Assembly: GCA_036261615.1 (NCBI GenBank)
Contig: DATAKK010000063.1
Coordinates: 1-64,000 of the forward strand
Reading direction: 5' to 3'
DNA: 64,000 nucleotides
Source: JAJYQH01 sp036261615
Lineage (GTDB): Bacteria; Actinomycetota; Actinomycetes; Propionibacteriales; Propionibacteriaceae
The position numbers were made by a program, and so were the translations under genes. The notes under the pieces were generated by a model. The model saw only the letters and a list, made by a program, of their open reading frames with translations. It searched no databases and was not told the origin of the DNA. Below, piece by piece: positions 18,926 through 27,591 of this stretch; positions within the stretch are counted from its first letter, which is position 1, and each line of letters opens with the position of its first letter.

Positions 18926-19279
18926 ATGAGCAACAACCGGAACGACTCCGTGATCACCGACATGTTCGGGAAGGCGAAGCACGTGGCCGACCAGGCCCAG
19001 GTGCGCGCCGCCGACGCCCGCAAGAAGGCCGACGAGGGCGTCTCCAAGCTCGGCGAGATCACCTACAAGAACCGCGCGACCATCGATTCCCGCATCGAGC
19101 AGGCCGAGCACTTCGTCGTCGGCAAGATCGGCACGCGGCACAGCTACAAGGTCTCGAAGGTGCGGGACGCCGTCAGCTGGGGTCTCGACCGCCTCGCCGA
19201 CCGGCGTCCGGCCGCCCACGTCGCCAGCCCGGTTCCCGACGACACCAACCCCACCGAGGACCTCGGCCCGCAGATCTGA
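18926..19279 (+). CDS. Hypothetical 117-residue helical protein
   Basis: A soluble protein, rich in Ala, Lys and charged residues, without membrane segments. Residues 10-75 look like amphipathic helices (KAKHVADQAQVRAADARKKA; IDSRIEQAEHFVVGKI) and the C-terminal tail is Pro/Asp-rich and probably disordered. It vaguely recalls MT0933-type small antitoxin-like proteins, but the match is too weak to name. ATG 18926 has AGGAAGGA upstream and a TAGCAT promoter further up. Confidence 0.65.
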   Translation: MSNNRNDSVITDMFGKAKHVADQAQVRAADARKKADEGVSKLGEITYKNRATIDSRIEQAEHFVVGKIGTRHSYKVSKVRDAVSWGLDRLADRRPAAHVASPVPDDTNPTEDLGPQI

Positions 19280-19328
19280 GCCTCGCGGGGCCCCCCCACG
19301 AAGACCACGGACGCCACCGCCCGTCGCG

Positions 19329-20912
19329 CTAGCGATCGGCGGTGGCGTCGTCGTGTGTGTCGACCCGCACCGCGGGCCCGGAGGAGCGGGGCGCCATGAC
19401 CGCCCCCACGGGGGCGAGCGCGTCGAGGAGGCGGCTCACGGCCCGCCGGCCGGCCACGTAGGTGGCGACGACCTCGGCCGGGGCGCGGTACGGCTCGGGC
19501 GCGGCGTCCCCGCTCGCCCTGGCGCTGACGAGGGCGAGCGCCGCCTCCAGCGTATCGGCGCGGCCGATCGCGAACAGTGCGAGCGCGGCGGCGCCCAGGC
19601 CCGAGCCCTCCGCCGAGTCGACGACGACGAGCGGGCGGTCGAGGCAGGCGCCGACGATGTCGCGCCAGACGGTGGAGCGGAAGGTGCCGCCGGTGGCCCG
19701 GACCTCGTCCACCGGGTGCACGGCGGCGAGGCGCTGGAGCAGGGTGCCCAGCTGCAGGCCCACACCCTCGATCGCCGCCCGGGCGAAGTGGGCGGCGGTG
19801 TGCTGCCGGCGGACGCCGAGGTAGGCGCCGGAGATCGACGGGTCCCACAGGGGGGCCCGCTCGCCCATGAGGTAGGGGATCATGAGCAGGCCCTCGGAGC
19901 CCGGCTCGACGGTCGCCACGAGGTCGAGCAGCCGCTCGTCGGGGTCGGCGGCGTCCCCGACGACGTCGCGGAGGAAGTTCTGGCCCGCCCACCGCGCGAC
20001 CATCCCGCCGTTGCTGATCGCCGCTCCGACCACCCAGGCGTCGTCGGTGAGCGCGTAGCAGAACAGGCTGCCGTCGTTCTCGGTGGGCGGCCGGGGGACG
20101 ACCATGCGGATCGCCCCCGACGTGCCGAGCGACAGCCCGGCGACGCCCGGCCGCAGGGCGCCCACCCCGAGATTCCCGAGGGGACCGTCGCCGGCGCCGA
20201 GGACGACGGGGAGCCCCTCGGGGAGCCCCGCGCGGGAGGCGACCTCGGGCAGCAGTGCCAGGTGGGCGGTGGTCGAGTGCACCGGCGGCAGGGTGTCGAG
20301 CGTGGTGCCGGCCAGCTCGACGAGGTCGGGGTCCCAGTCGCCGGTGGCGAGGCTCAGCAGGCCGGTGCCCGACGCGCACGACCGCTCGGCGACGAGCTCG
20401 CCGGTGAGGGTCTGCACGAGGTAGTCCTTGAGCCCCACCCACCAGCGCACCCTCGCCACGGTCTCCGGCTCGTGGTCGACGAACCAGCGGATCTTGGCCA
20501 GCGGGGTCATCGAGTGCACGGGGGCGCCGCTGCGGGCGGCCGAGGCGATGCCCGACCCGCGGAGCAGGTTCACCTCGTGCAGGGCCCGCGAGTCGGCCCA
20601 GGTGACCAGCGGCGTGACCGGACGCCGGTCGGCGTCCAGCCCGATCAGCCCGTGCATCGCCGACGAGAGCCCGATGGCGAGCACCTCCCGCCCGGCGAGG
20701 CCGGTGGCGCACTCGACGAGCGCCTCGAGCACCGCCGTCATCATCTGGTCGGGGTCCTGCTCCTCGTAGCCCGGACGCGGCTGGTGCATGGGGTACTCCC
20801 GCTCGGCGCTCGCCCGGGTCGGGGTGCCGACGCCGAACGCGGTGACCTTCACCGCGGTCGTGCCGACGTCGATCCCGATCACCACGGCCGCGTCGTCGCG
20901 GGCAGGGTTCAT
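19329..20912 (-). CDS. gntK: Gluconokinase (FGGY family)
   Basis: A 527-residue sugar kinase. The FGGY ATPase start is IGIDVGTTAVKVTAFG, and the gluconokinase-specific blocks match the Bacillus GntK type: SSAMHGLIG, VTWADSRA, SGAPVHSMTPLAKIRW, SLFCYALTDDAWVVG and MGERAPLWDPSISG. It phosphorylates D-gluconate to 6-phosphogluconate. It is the last gene of a translationally coupled operon with uxaC and a mannitol-dehydrogenase-family reductase; its ATG overlaps the upstream stop (ATGA). The C-terminal 30 residues are unlike the family and probably disordered. Confidence 0.88.
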   Translation of the reverse strand: MNPARDDAAVVIGIDVGTTAVKVTAFGVGTPTRASAEREYPMHQPRPGYEEQDPDQMMTAVLEALVECATGLAGREVLAIGLSSAMHGLIGLDADRRPVTPLVTWADSRALHEVNLLRGSGIASAARSGAPVHSMTPLAKIRWFVDHEPETVARVRWWVGLKDYLVQTLTGELVAERSCASGTGLLSLATGDWDPDLVELAGTTLDTLPPVHSTTAHLALLPEVASRAGLPEGLPVVLGAGDGPLGNLGVGALRPGVAGLSLGTSGAIRMVVPRPPTENDGSLFCYALTDDAWVVGAAISNGGMVARWAGQNFLRDVVGDAADPDERLLDLVATVEPGSEGLLMIPYLMGERAPLWDPSISGAYLGVRRQHTAAHFARAAIEGVGLQLGTLLQRLAAVHPVDEVRATGGTFRSTVWRDIVGACLDRPLVVVDSAEGSGLGAAALALFAIGRADTLEAALALVSARASGDAAPEPYRAPAEVVATYVAGRRAVSRLLDALAPVGAVMAPRSSGPAVRVDTHDDATADR

Positions 20913-22282
20913 GCCATCTCCTCCGCCAGGGTGGCCACGAGGCGGGCCACATCGGGATCGTAGACGCCGAGCCGAGCCAGGACATACGTTGTCGCGTCGG
21001 GAAGGGGCAGGCTGCGCAGGTCGTCCCAGCCGCCGACCCCGGCGTCCTGCACCGGGACGCCGAGCCCGCGCAGGTGCAGCACCCACGCGGCGAGGGCGCG
21101 GCAGGACGCCACCCCCGCGCGGCCCGCGGCGCGTTCGGAGCGCAGCACCGGCAGGATCCGGATCGGCAGCTTCTGCGACCCGTCGGCGGCGATCTGGGAG
21201 AGCAGGTGCCGGATGCGCGGGTTGGCGAAGCGGGCGCGCAGCGCGGCGACGTAGTCGTCGAGGTCGGACGCCGGCAGCGGGACCGACCGCCGCGCCTCGC
21301 GCCACCAGTCCTCGACCCAGGCGCCGACCCGGGGGTGGGTGATGGCGTCGCGCACGGTCTCGCAGCCGACCAGCGGGCCGGCGTAGGCCATGAGCGTGTG
21401 GGCGCCGTTGAGCAGCCGGAGCTTGCGCTCCTCGAACGGGGCGATGTCGCCGGCGAAGGTGGCCCCGGACGCCGCCCAGTCCGGGTGGCCGGCGGCGAAA
21501 CGGCCGCTGAGCACCCACTCGGAGAAGGGCTCGGTCTCGACCGGAGCGGCGTCCTCGATGCCCGTGGCCGCCGCGACGACCTCCGCCAGGCCCGGGTCGG
21601 GCCGGGGCGTGATCCGGTCGACCATCGTCGTGACGGTGGTGACGTGCTCGTCGATCCACGCGAGCAGGGTGGGGTCGACCGCGCGGGCGGCGTCCCGCAC
21701 CACCGCGAGGACGACGTCGCCGTTGTGCGGCATGTTGTCGCAGGGGCAGAAGGTGATCGCCCCGGCGCCGGCGTCCCGGCGGGCGAGCAGCCCGGCGACG
21801 AACCGTGCGGGGGCCGTGATCACCGGGGCCCCTGGGTCGGCGCGCAGAGCGTCCAGGTCGGCGGCCACGTCGGGGTGGGACGCCGCCAGCCGGCCGTCCT
21901 CGCTGTGGTAGCCGGCCTCGGTGATCGTCGACGTGACGATCGCGACGGCGGGGTCGGCGAAGTAGCGCAACCAGGCCGCATGGTCGCCGGCCGGGTGCAC
22001 CGCCGAGAGCGAGTCGACCAGTTCGATCCGGTCGCCGGCGGGGTCGCGCACGACGAGGTGGAACAGGCCGTCCTGCGGCCCGAGCTGGTCGGCGAGGGTG
22101 CGGCTGCGTCCGGTGAAGGCGGCGATGCCCCACGCGGCGGCGTCCGAGGCGTGGCAGGTGTACCAGGCGAGGTGGGCGCGGCTGAAGTTGCCGAGGCCGA
22201 GGTGGACGATGCGCACCGGGGCCGGGGGACGTCCGGCCCGGTCGCGGGTGAGTCGGGTGCGGGTGTCTGCGGAGGTGCTCAC
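20909..22282 (-). CDS. Mannitol-dehydrogenase-family reductase 1 (fructuronate reductase?)
   Basis: A 457-residue long-chain polyol/uronate oxidoreductase. The N-terminal NAD fold is IVHLGLGNFSRAHLAWYT and the catalytic block is KLRLLNGAHTLMAYAG, with the K-x4-N-x2-H arrangement of the family. FCPCDNMPHNG matches the usual CDN motif. Members reduce fructuronate to mannonate, tagaturonate to altronate, or fructose to mannitol. Its position between uxaC (GTGA overlap) and gntK (ATGA overlap) favours a uronate-derived keto sugar, probably fructuronate. GTG 22282 is the only start that fits. Confidence 0.85.
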   Translation of the reverse strand: MSTSADTRTRLTRDRAGRPPAPVRIVHLGLGNFSRAHLAWYTCHASDAAAWGIAAFTGRSRTLADQLGPQDGLFHLVVRDPAGDRIELVDSLSAVHPAGDHAAWLRYFADPAVAIVTSTITEAGYHSEDGRLAASHPDVAADLDALRADPGAPVITAPARFVAGLLARRDAGAGAITFCPCDNMPHNGDVVLAVVRDAARAVDPTLLAWIDEHVTTVTTMVDRITPRPDPGLAEVVAAATGIEDAAPVETEPFSEWVLSGRFAAGHPDWAASGATFAGDIAPFEERKLRLLNGAHTLMAYAGPLVGCETVRDAITHPRVGAWVEDWWREARRSVPLPASDLDDYVAALRARFANPRIRHLLSQIAADGSQKLPIRILPVLRSERAAGRAGVASCRALAAWVLHLRGLGVPVQDAGVGGWDDLRSLPLPDATTYVLARLGVYDPDVARLVATLAEEMA

Positions 22283-23700
22283 AGGTGGAACACCTTCGCC
22301 GGTTGCTCGACGACCAGCCGGTGGGCGATGTCGAGGGCCTCGTCCTCGTCGAGCCGGTGCTCGACCACCAGGCGGGCGAGGTGGGCGGCGTCCAGGCGAC
22401 GCGACATGTCGTGGCGGGCGGGGATGGAGAAGAACGCGCGGGTGTCGTCGATCATCCCCGAGAGCCGGCTGAAGCCGGCCATCTCGGTGACCGCGCTCTT
22501 GAACCGGAGGATGGCGTCGGGGGCGTCGAGGAACCACCACGGGACGCCGACGTGCACGGCCCGGTACCAGCCGGCCAGCGGGCCGAGTTCCCGGGAGTAC
22601 ACCGTCTCGTCGATCGTGAACAGCACGAGGGTGAAGTTCGGGTGGTTGCCGAACGCGGCGAGCAGCGGCTGGAGGCCCCGGGTGGCCTCCACGCCGAGGG
22701 GGATGTCGGCGCCGATGTCGGCCCCGAACCGCCCGAAGGCGTCCGGGTCGTGGTTGCGGGCGACCGCGGGGTGCGCGGTCATCGTGAGGCCGTCCTCGCA
22801 GGCCATCCGGGCCTGGTCGGTGAACAGGTGCCGGCGCAACGTGAGGCACTCGTCGGCGGACGCCTCGCCGCGCTGGGCGAGCGCGTAGATCCGCTCGCCC
22901 TCGGCGGGGTCGAGGAAGAGCGTGCCGAGGTCCGCGTGGGAGTGGTCGCTCGACACGGCGCCGTGGTCCTTGAAGTAGCGGCGGCGGATCTCCATGGCTT
23001 CGGTGAAACCGGCCAGGGTCGAGGTGTCGACGCCGGCGGCGTCCCCCAGCGCCCGGGTGAGGTCCGGCCAGTCGGTGCGGGCCGGCTCGAGGTAGCGGTC
23101 GGGGCGGAAGGTCGGCGCCACGCGCGTGGTGATGGCCACCTCGCGGTCGATCCGGTCGTGCACGGCGAGGTCGTCGCACGGGTCGTCGGTCGTCGCGAGG
23201 AACCGGATGCCGAACGTGTCGAGCAGGGCCCGGGGCTGGAACTCGGGCTCGGCCAGCTGTCCGGCGATCCGGTCATAGATGCGGTCGGCGGTCTCGGCGC
23301 TGGGACGCACCGTGACGCCGAAGATGCCGACGAGCTGCTCGCGCATCCAGTAGCTCATCGCGGTGCCGGCGAAGTCGGGCCAGTGGGCGCAGAACGTGCG
23401 GAAGGCGGCGCGGGCGGCGTCCTCGCCGAGCTCGCCCTGTCCGACGCCGAGGTGCTCGAGGTCGACGCCGTTCGCGTGCAGCAGCCGGTTGATGTAGTGG
23501 TCGGGGGTGAGCAGCAGGGTGGTCGGGTCGGCGAACGGGGTGTCGTCGGCCAGCCACTGGGGCGGCACGTGGCCGTGGGGGCTGATGATCGGCAGGTCCC
23601 GCACTGACCGGTAGATCCCGCGGGCCACCTTGCGGGCGGGCGGGTCCGCCGGGAACAGGCGGTCGTCGTTGAGGCTGAGTTTCGGGGTCGACGCTGACAT
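22279..23700 (-). CDS. uxaC: Uronate isomerase, copy 1
   Basis: A 473-residue UxaC of the amidohydrolase superfamily. The metal-binding HGHV motif is in ISPHGHVPPQWL; SYWMREQL, TTDDPCDDL and VPWWFLDAP are further family blocks. It converts D-glucuronate to D-fructuronate and D-galacturonate to D-tagaturonate. It heads the operon uxaC-reductase-gntK. A second, diverged uxaC lies at 30958-32379 with the same length. Given the gluconokinase downstream, this copy may serve glucuronate. Confidence 0.93.
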   Translation of the reverse strand: MSASTPKLSLNDDRLFPADPPARKVARGIYRSVRDLPIISPHGHVPPQWLADDTPFADPTTLLLTPDHYINRLLHANGVDLEHLGVGQGELGEDAARAAFRTFCAHWPDFAGTAMSYWMREQLVGIFGVTVRPSAETADRIYDRIAGQLAEPEFQPRALLDTFGIRFLATTDDPCDDLAVHDRIDREVAITTRVAPTFRPDRYLEPARTDWPDLTRALGDAAGVDTSTLAGFTEAMEIRRRYFKDHGAVSSDHSHADLGTLFLDPAEGERIYALAQRGEASADECLTLRRHLFTDQARMACEDGLTMTAHPAVARNHDPDAFGRFGADIGADIPLGVEATRGLQPLLAAFGNHPNFTLVLFTIDETVYSRELGPLAGWYRAVHVGVPWWFLDAPDAILRFKSAVTEMAGFSRLSGMIDDTRAFFSIPARHDMSRRLDAAHLARLVVEHRLDEDEALDIAHRLVVEQPAKVFHL

Positions 23701-23753
23701 GGCTTCATGCTGCCCGAGCCCCCGTCGCGGTCCGTCTCGGTTTCCAGCTGTTG

Positions 23754-23765
23754 CCCGCTGGCGGG
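23754..23765. promoter_or_regulatory. 12-bp palindrome between uxaC and the LarA-like gene
   Basis: CCCGCTGGCGGG, a perfect inverted repeat with a 2-bp centre, sits in the 108-bp divergent promoter region. It could be an operator coordinating both directions. It does not resemble the TGCAA/TTGCA sites of the LacI-type operators at 32.4 kb. Confidence 0.3.
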
Positions 23766-23808
23766 GGTGCAGTGCCGCTGGTTGGGCGTCGAGTGGAATG
23801 CTCGGACC

Positions 23809-25098
23809 ATGAGCATCGACGCCCTGCCCTGTGAACTCATCGGTGGCCCCCATCAGGTCGTCCCGGACGAGCAGCTGGACGACCTGGTCGGCCGGCACCT
23901 GGCCGCCCTCGACCTGGATGGCAAGAAGGTGACGCTGGTCGTCCCCGACGGCACCCGCAGCTGCCCGCTGCCGCTGCTCATGCGCACGATGCACCGCCAC
24001 CTGCACGACCGGGTCGCCGACCTCACCGCGGTCATCGCCCTGGGCACCCACAGCTACATGGAGCCCGACGAGATCGACAGGTGGTTCGGGGTCGGGGGGC
24101 CGGGGCAGCCGGCGTCCCTCGAGGGGGCCTACCCGGGCATGCGCGTGGTCAACCACGAGTGGGCCGACCCCGACATGCTCGTCACCGTCGGCCACATCAG
24201 CGGGGAGCGGGTCGCCGAACTGAGCGAGGGCCGGCTCGACCAGGGTGCCGACATCCTCATCAACCGGCACGTCGTCGAGGCGGACGTCTCGATCGTCGTC
24301 GGCCCGGTGTTCCCGCACGAGGTCGTGGGCATCAGCGGCGGCAACAAGTACTTCATCCCCGGCGTCGCCAGCCAGGAGTTCATCGACATGACCCACTGGG
24401 TCGGCGCGCTCATCTCGTCGGCGGCGATCATCGGCACCACGGGCATCACGCCGGTGCGGGCGATGATCAACGAGGGCGCCGCGCTCATCCCCACGCAGCG
24501 GCTGGCGCTCTGCCTCGTCGTGCAGTCCGGCACGGGCGACATCGAGGCCGCCGCGTTCGGCACCAGTGAGGACGCCTGGGCTGCGGCGGCGTCCGTGGCG
24601 GCCGAGACGCACGTCACCTACATCGACGAGCCGTTCCAGCGGGTGATCAGCGTGATGCCGACCCGCTACGACGACATCTGGACCGCCGCCAAGGGGTTCT
24701 ACAAGCTCGAGCCCGCGGTGGCCGACGGCGGGGAGGTCGTCATCTACGCCCCGCACGTCACCGAGGTCTCCGAGGTGCACAAGGAGATCTACGAGATCGG
24801 CTACCACTGCCGCGACTACTTCGTGAAGCAGTGGGACAAGTACAAGCACATCCACTGGGGAGTGCTCGCGCACTCGACCCACCTGCGCGGCGCCGGCGTC
24901 TACGACGCCGAGACCGGAGTGGAGACCTGCCGGTTGCGGGTGACCCTGGCCACCCGGATCCCACGCGAGGTGTGCGAGTCGATCAACCTCGGCTACCTCG
25001 ACCCCGACACGGTCGACCTGGACGCGCTGGCGTCCGAGGCCGGCACCGTGGTCATCCCGAACGCGGGGGAGATCCTCTACCGACTGCGGTCGGAGTAG
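23809..25098 (+). CDS. LarA-family nickel-pincer racemase/epimerase, candidate gluconate/mannonate 2-epimerase
   Basis: A 429-residue LarA (DUF2088) enzyme. LarA-type active-site positions are kept: PDGTR (Arg50), GTH (His81), and HEVVGISGGNK with His170 and Lys180 ten residues apart, then MTHW with His196 sixteen further on, matching the His174/Lys184/His200 spacing of lactate racemase. LarA homologues invert C2 of various 2-hydroxy acids, including a reported D-gluconate 2-epimerase. It is divergent from uxaC-reductase-gntK, so the substrate is probably an aldonate rather than lactate. The larB/larC/larE cofactor genes are not in this window. ATG 23809 gives the normal N-terminus. Confidence 0.85.
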   Translation: MSIDALPCELIGGPHQVVPDEQLDDLVGRHLAALDLDGKKVTLVVPDGTRSCPLPLLMRTMHRHLHDRVADLTAVIALGTHSYMEPDEIDRWFGVGGPGQPASLEGAYPGMRVVNHEWADPDMLVTVGHISGERVAELSEGRLDQGADILINRHVVEADVSIVVGPVFPHEVVGISGGNKYFIPGVASQEFIDMTHWVGALISSAAIIGTTGITPVRAMINEGAALIPTQRLALCLVVQSGTGDIEAAAFGTSEDAWAAAASVAAETHVTYIDEPFQRVISVMPTRYDDIWTAAKGFYKLEPAVADGGEVVIYAPHVTEVSEVHKEIYEIGYHCRDYFVKQWDKYKHIHWGVLAHSTHLRGAGVYDAETGVETCRLRVTLATRIPREVCESINLGYLDPDTVDLDALASEAGTVVIPNAGEILYRLRSE

Positions 25099-25166
25099 GT
25101 CCAGGCGTCCGATTTCTCCGGCGTCCGGCTCCCGATTTGCGGGGCGTGCCGGGGGGTTGGGTTTTC

Positions 25167-25254
25167 GGGGCGGGAGTTCTCTGCTTGTGCGGGCGATCTC
25201 GACGCGTTTCGAGCAGAGATCGCCCGCCCCAGCGTCGAGATCGCCCGCCCCAGG
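25167..25254. repeat. Intergenic inverted-repeat element, family A, copy 2
   Basis: Between convergent genes. It has the same order as copy 1: a TTCTCTGCTT start, GGGCGATCTCGACGC, a short centre, then GAGCAGAGATCGCCCGCCCC and GCGTCGAGATCGCCCGCCCC. Confidence 0.75.
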
Positions 25255-25267
25255 AAGGGGGGCCGCG

Positions 25268-26671
25268 TCAGGCGGGACGCCGGTTGAGCCCGGCGATGCG
25301 GGCCGAGAGCACGGTGGCGAAGGTGCTCCACGCCGCGTAGGCGCCGAGCCCGGTCGCCTTGACCCGGCCCACGGACGCCGCCCGGCGCGCCAGGTCGGCC
25401 GACGAGACCGCGAGCAGCCCCGCGACGACGGCCGCCGGCCCGAGCCGGTGCGTCCGGAAGAACACCCCGCTCCACCCGGCGTTGAGCACGAGGTTCGCCG
25501 CCAGTGCCCGGGAGAACCGGGACGCCTCGGCGTCCCGGCCCGCCTCGTGCAGGTCGCAGATCGTCGACGTCGCCGCGACGACGATCGTGGAGTAGAGCGT
25601 GCTCCAGACCGGTCCGAAGACCCAGTCCGGCGGGTTCCACGGCGGCTTGCGCAGCGAACGGAACCAGCGGCTGGACGGGTCGGTGAGCAGGCCGCCGACG
25701 ACCGCCGTGCCGACCACGCCGAGACCCACGCGGGCCAGCGTCCGGTTCCACCGGTGGGGGTCGACGGACGCCGTCGCCCTGCGGACCGCCTCGTCGAAGC
25801 CCATGGGGCCGCCCGGCGGGTCGCCCAGCAGGTCGGCGGCGTCCGACTCGTGCCGGAGCGCGTCGTGGATGAGCGAGCCGACCAGCGGGCGGGCGATGCC
25901 GGCGGGCACCGGGGTGACCAGCCCCACCCAGTGCGACGCGAGGCCCGGCGTGAGCACCGGGACGGTGCCGACCAGGCGCGGGCCGATGCCGGTGATCCGC
26001 GCGTAGCGGCGCATCATCTGCGAGTAGGTGAGCACCTCGTCCATCCCGAGGTCGATCGTGCGGTTCACCTCCGGCGGCAGGTCGGCCGCCCGGACGAGGT
26101 AGTGGACGACGTCGTCGATGGCGATCGGCTGGATCCGGTTGGCGAGCCACCGGGGCCCGGTCGCCACCGGCAGCCGCTCGGTGAGGTGACGCAGCATGTC
26201 GAAGGACGCCGACCCGGCGCCGAGCACGACACCCGCCTGCAGCACCGCGGTCGGGACGCCGGACCCGAGCAGGATCTCCCCGACCTCGACCCGCGACGCC
26301 AGGTGGTCGGACAGCCGGCCACCGGTGGGGTGCAGCCCGCTGAGGTACACGATGCGTGCCACCCCCGCGTCGGCGGCCGCCCGCGCGAATCCCTGCGCCA
26401 ACTCCTTGTCGCGCGCGCGGAAGTCGTCCCCGGCCTTCTCCATCGAGTGCAGCAGGTAGTAGGCCACGTGGACGCCGCTCAGCGCCGTCCGCAGGTCGTC
26501 GGCGTTGCCGGCGTCCCCCTCGGTGACCTCGACCCGGTCGCGCCACGCGGCGTCGATCCGGTCGGGGTGCCGCAGGAGCGCGCGCACCCGCCAGCCGGCG
26601 TCCAGCAGGGCGGGGACGACGTGGGCGCCGATGTAGCCGGTGGCGCCGGTGACGAGGGCGAGTCGGGACAT
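25268..26671 (-). CDS. SDR/NmrA-like oxidoreductase fused to a TspO/MBR domain
   Basis: A 467-residue fusion. Residues 1-300 are an atypical short-chain dehydrogenase with the NAD(P) turn VTGATGYIGAHV and a YLLHSM block. Residues about 315-467 form a TspO (peripheral benzodiazepine receptor-like) membrane domain with WFRSLRKPPWNPPDWVFG, LNAGWSGVFF and a last helix AAWSTFATVLSA. TspO proteins bind tetrapyrroles or lipids, and the SDR half resembles NAD(P)-dependent nucleoside-sugar or quinone reductases. The substrate is unknown. It starts just after the CPBP protease gene with a GGGAGG ribosome site. Confidence 0.88.
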   Translation of the reverse strand: MSRLALVTGATGYIGAHVVPALLDAGWRVRALLRHPDRIDAAWRDRVEVTEGDAGNADDLRTALSGVHVAYYLLHSMEKAGDDFRARDKELAQGFARAAADAGVARIVYLSGLHPTGGRLSDHLASRVEVGEILLGSGVPTAVLQAGVVLGAGSASFDMLRHLTERLPVATGPRWLANRIQPIAIDDVVHYLVRAADLPPEVNRTIDLGMDEVLTYSQMMRRYARITGIGPRLVGTVPVLTPGLASHWVGLVTPVPAGIARPLVGSLIHDALRHESDAADLLGDPPGGPMGFDEAVRRATASVDPHRWNRTLARVGLGVVGTAVVGGLLTDPSSRWFRSLRKPPWNPPDWVFGPVWSTLYSTIVVAATSTICDLHEAGRDAEASRFSRALAANLVLNAGWSGVFFRTHRLGPAAVVAGLLAVSSADLARRAASVGRVKATGLGAYAAWSTFATVLSARIAGLNRRPA

Positions 26672-26672
26672 G

Positions 26673-27398
26673 TCAGCCTCCCAGCGACAGCATCAGGGGC
26701 AAGAGGTACAGCATTCCGAGCGACCAGGTCACATGGGTGACGATCGGCCCGAGGACTCCGCCGGTGACCCGGCGCTCGGCGGTGGTGAGCAGCCCCAGGC
26801 ACAGGGCCGCCAGGGTCAGCAGCGGGACGCCGCTCACCAGCGTGGACGCCGCGTACAGCACGACGGTGACCGGGCCGTTCCACCGCTCGTCGATGGCGGC
26901 GTACAGCGACCCGCGGAAGAACAGCTCCTCGGCGACGCCGTTGACCGCCGTGATCACCCCGACGAGCCACCACGAGCCGTGCCGGGCGTGGTCGAGGAGG
27001 TGGTCGACGGGGTGCCGCAGCAGCGGGACGTGCGCGACGACCAGCGCCCCGGCGAGGAAGATCAGCAGCAGGGCGGCCCCCAGCACGAAGGCCTGCAACA
27101 CCGGGCGGCCGATCCGTCCCTCCCGGGTGTGGGCGCGGCCGAGGTAGAGGCGTCCGGACGCGAACGCCCCCACCGTCCAGATCGCCGCGACCCCGAGGGT
27201 GGCCGCGTAGAAGGCGGGGTCCCCGGGGCGGATCGACAGCGCCGCGCCCAGGGCCGCCGCCCCGGCGACCAGCGTCACGGCCGACACGATCCGGCGCCGG
27301 CGCAGCTGTGCGCGCGTCTCCCGGTGGTCGCGCGGCACCGGGGTGACCAGGGACGCCGTGAAGAACGCTCCCAGCTCCCTGAGCACCGCTGTGATCAT
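26673..27398 (-). CDS. CPBP-family intramembrane glutamic protease
   Basis: A 241-residue membrane protein with about six to seven helices and the CPBP/ABI motif EELFFRGSL (catalytic Glu pair and Arg). A later histidine region (IVTHVTWSLGML) completes the usual catalytic set. These Rce1-like proteases cleave membrane-associated peptides; the substrate here is not predicted. It lies directly upstream of the SDR-TspO gene on the same strand, so the two are probably co-transcribed. Confidence 0.85.
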   Translation of the reverse strand: MITAVLRELGAFFTASLVTPVPRDHRETRAQLRRRRIVSAVTLVAGAAALGAALSIRPGDPAFYAATLGVAAIWTVGAFASGRLYLGRAHTREGRIGRPVLQAFVLGAALLLIFLAGALVVAHVPLLRHPVDHLLDHARHGSWWLVGVITAVNGVAEELFFRGSLYAAIDERWNGPVTVVLYAASTLVSGVPLLTLAALCLGLLTTAERRVTGGVLGPIVTHVTWSLGMLYLLPLMLSLGG

Positions 27399-27477
27399 GC
27401 GACCGTCCTCGGCTCGGCTGCCGGTCAGGCCCGCCTGCCGGTCAACCCATCCTGCCAGGGGCCCGGTGCTCGGGGGC

Positions 27478-27568
27478 CGGGGCGGCTGGCGATCTCGACG
27501 CTCCAGCTGGCGAATTCTGCTCCAGAGGCGTCGAGAACGCCAGCAACAGCAGAGATCGCCAGCCGCTC
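27478..27568. repeat. Intergenic inverted-repeat element, family A, copy 3
   Basis: Downstream of uxaA. A perfect 14-bp outer repeat CGGCTGGCGATCTC (27483-27496) / GAGATCGCCAGCCG (27552-27565) encloses CTGGCG...CGCCAG arms and a GCGTCGAG segment. It shares the GCGATCTCGACGC core with copies 1 and 2, but has GGCTGGCG where they have GGCGGGCG on both arms, so the arms changed together. Confidence 0.75.
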
Positions 27569-27591
27569 GGCCGGACGCCGGAGGGCCCGGC

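Noticed and set aside
23809..25098. Simple lactate racemase assignment
   Set aside because: Active-site residues fit LarA, but there are no lactate genes or larBCE nearby and the neighbours are uronate and gluconate enzymes, so I left the substrate open with an aldonate preferred.
17196..27568. Insertion-sequence remnants or MITEs for the family A repeats
   Set aside because: No target-site duplications or transposase fragments are visible and the copies are placed consistently at gene 3' ends; transposition remains possible but unsupported.
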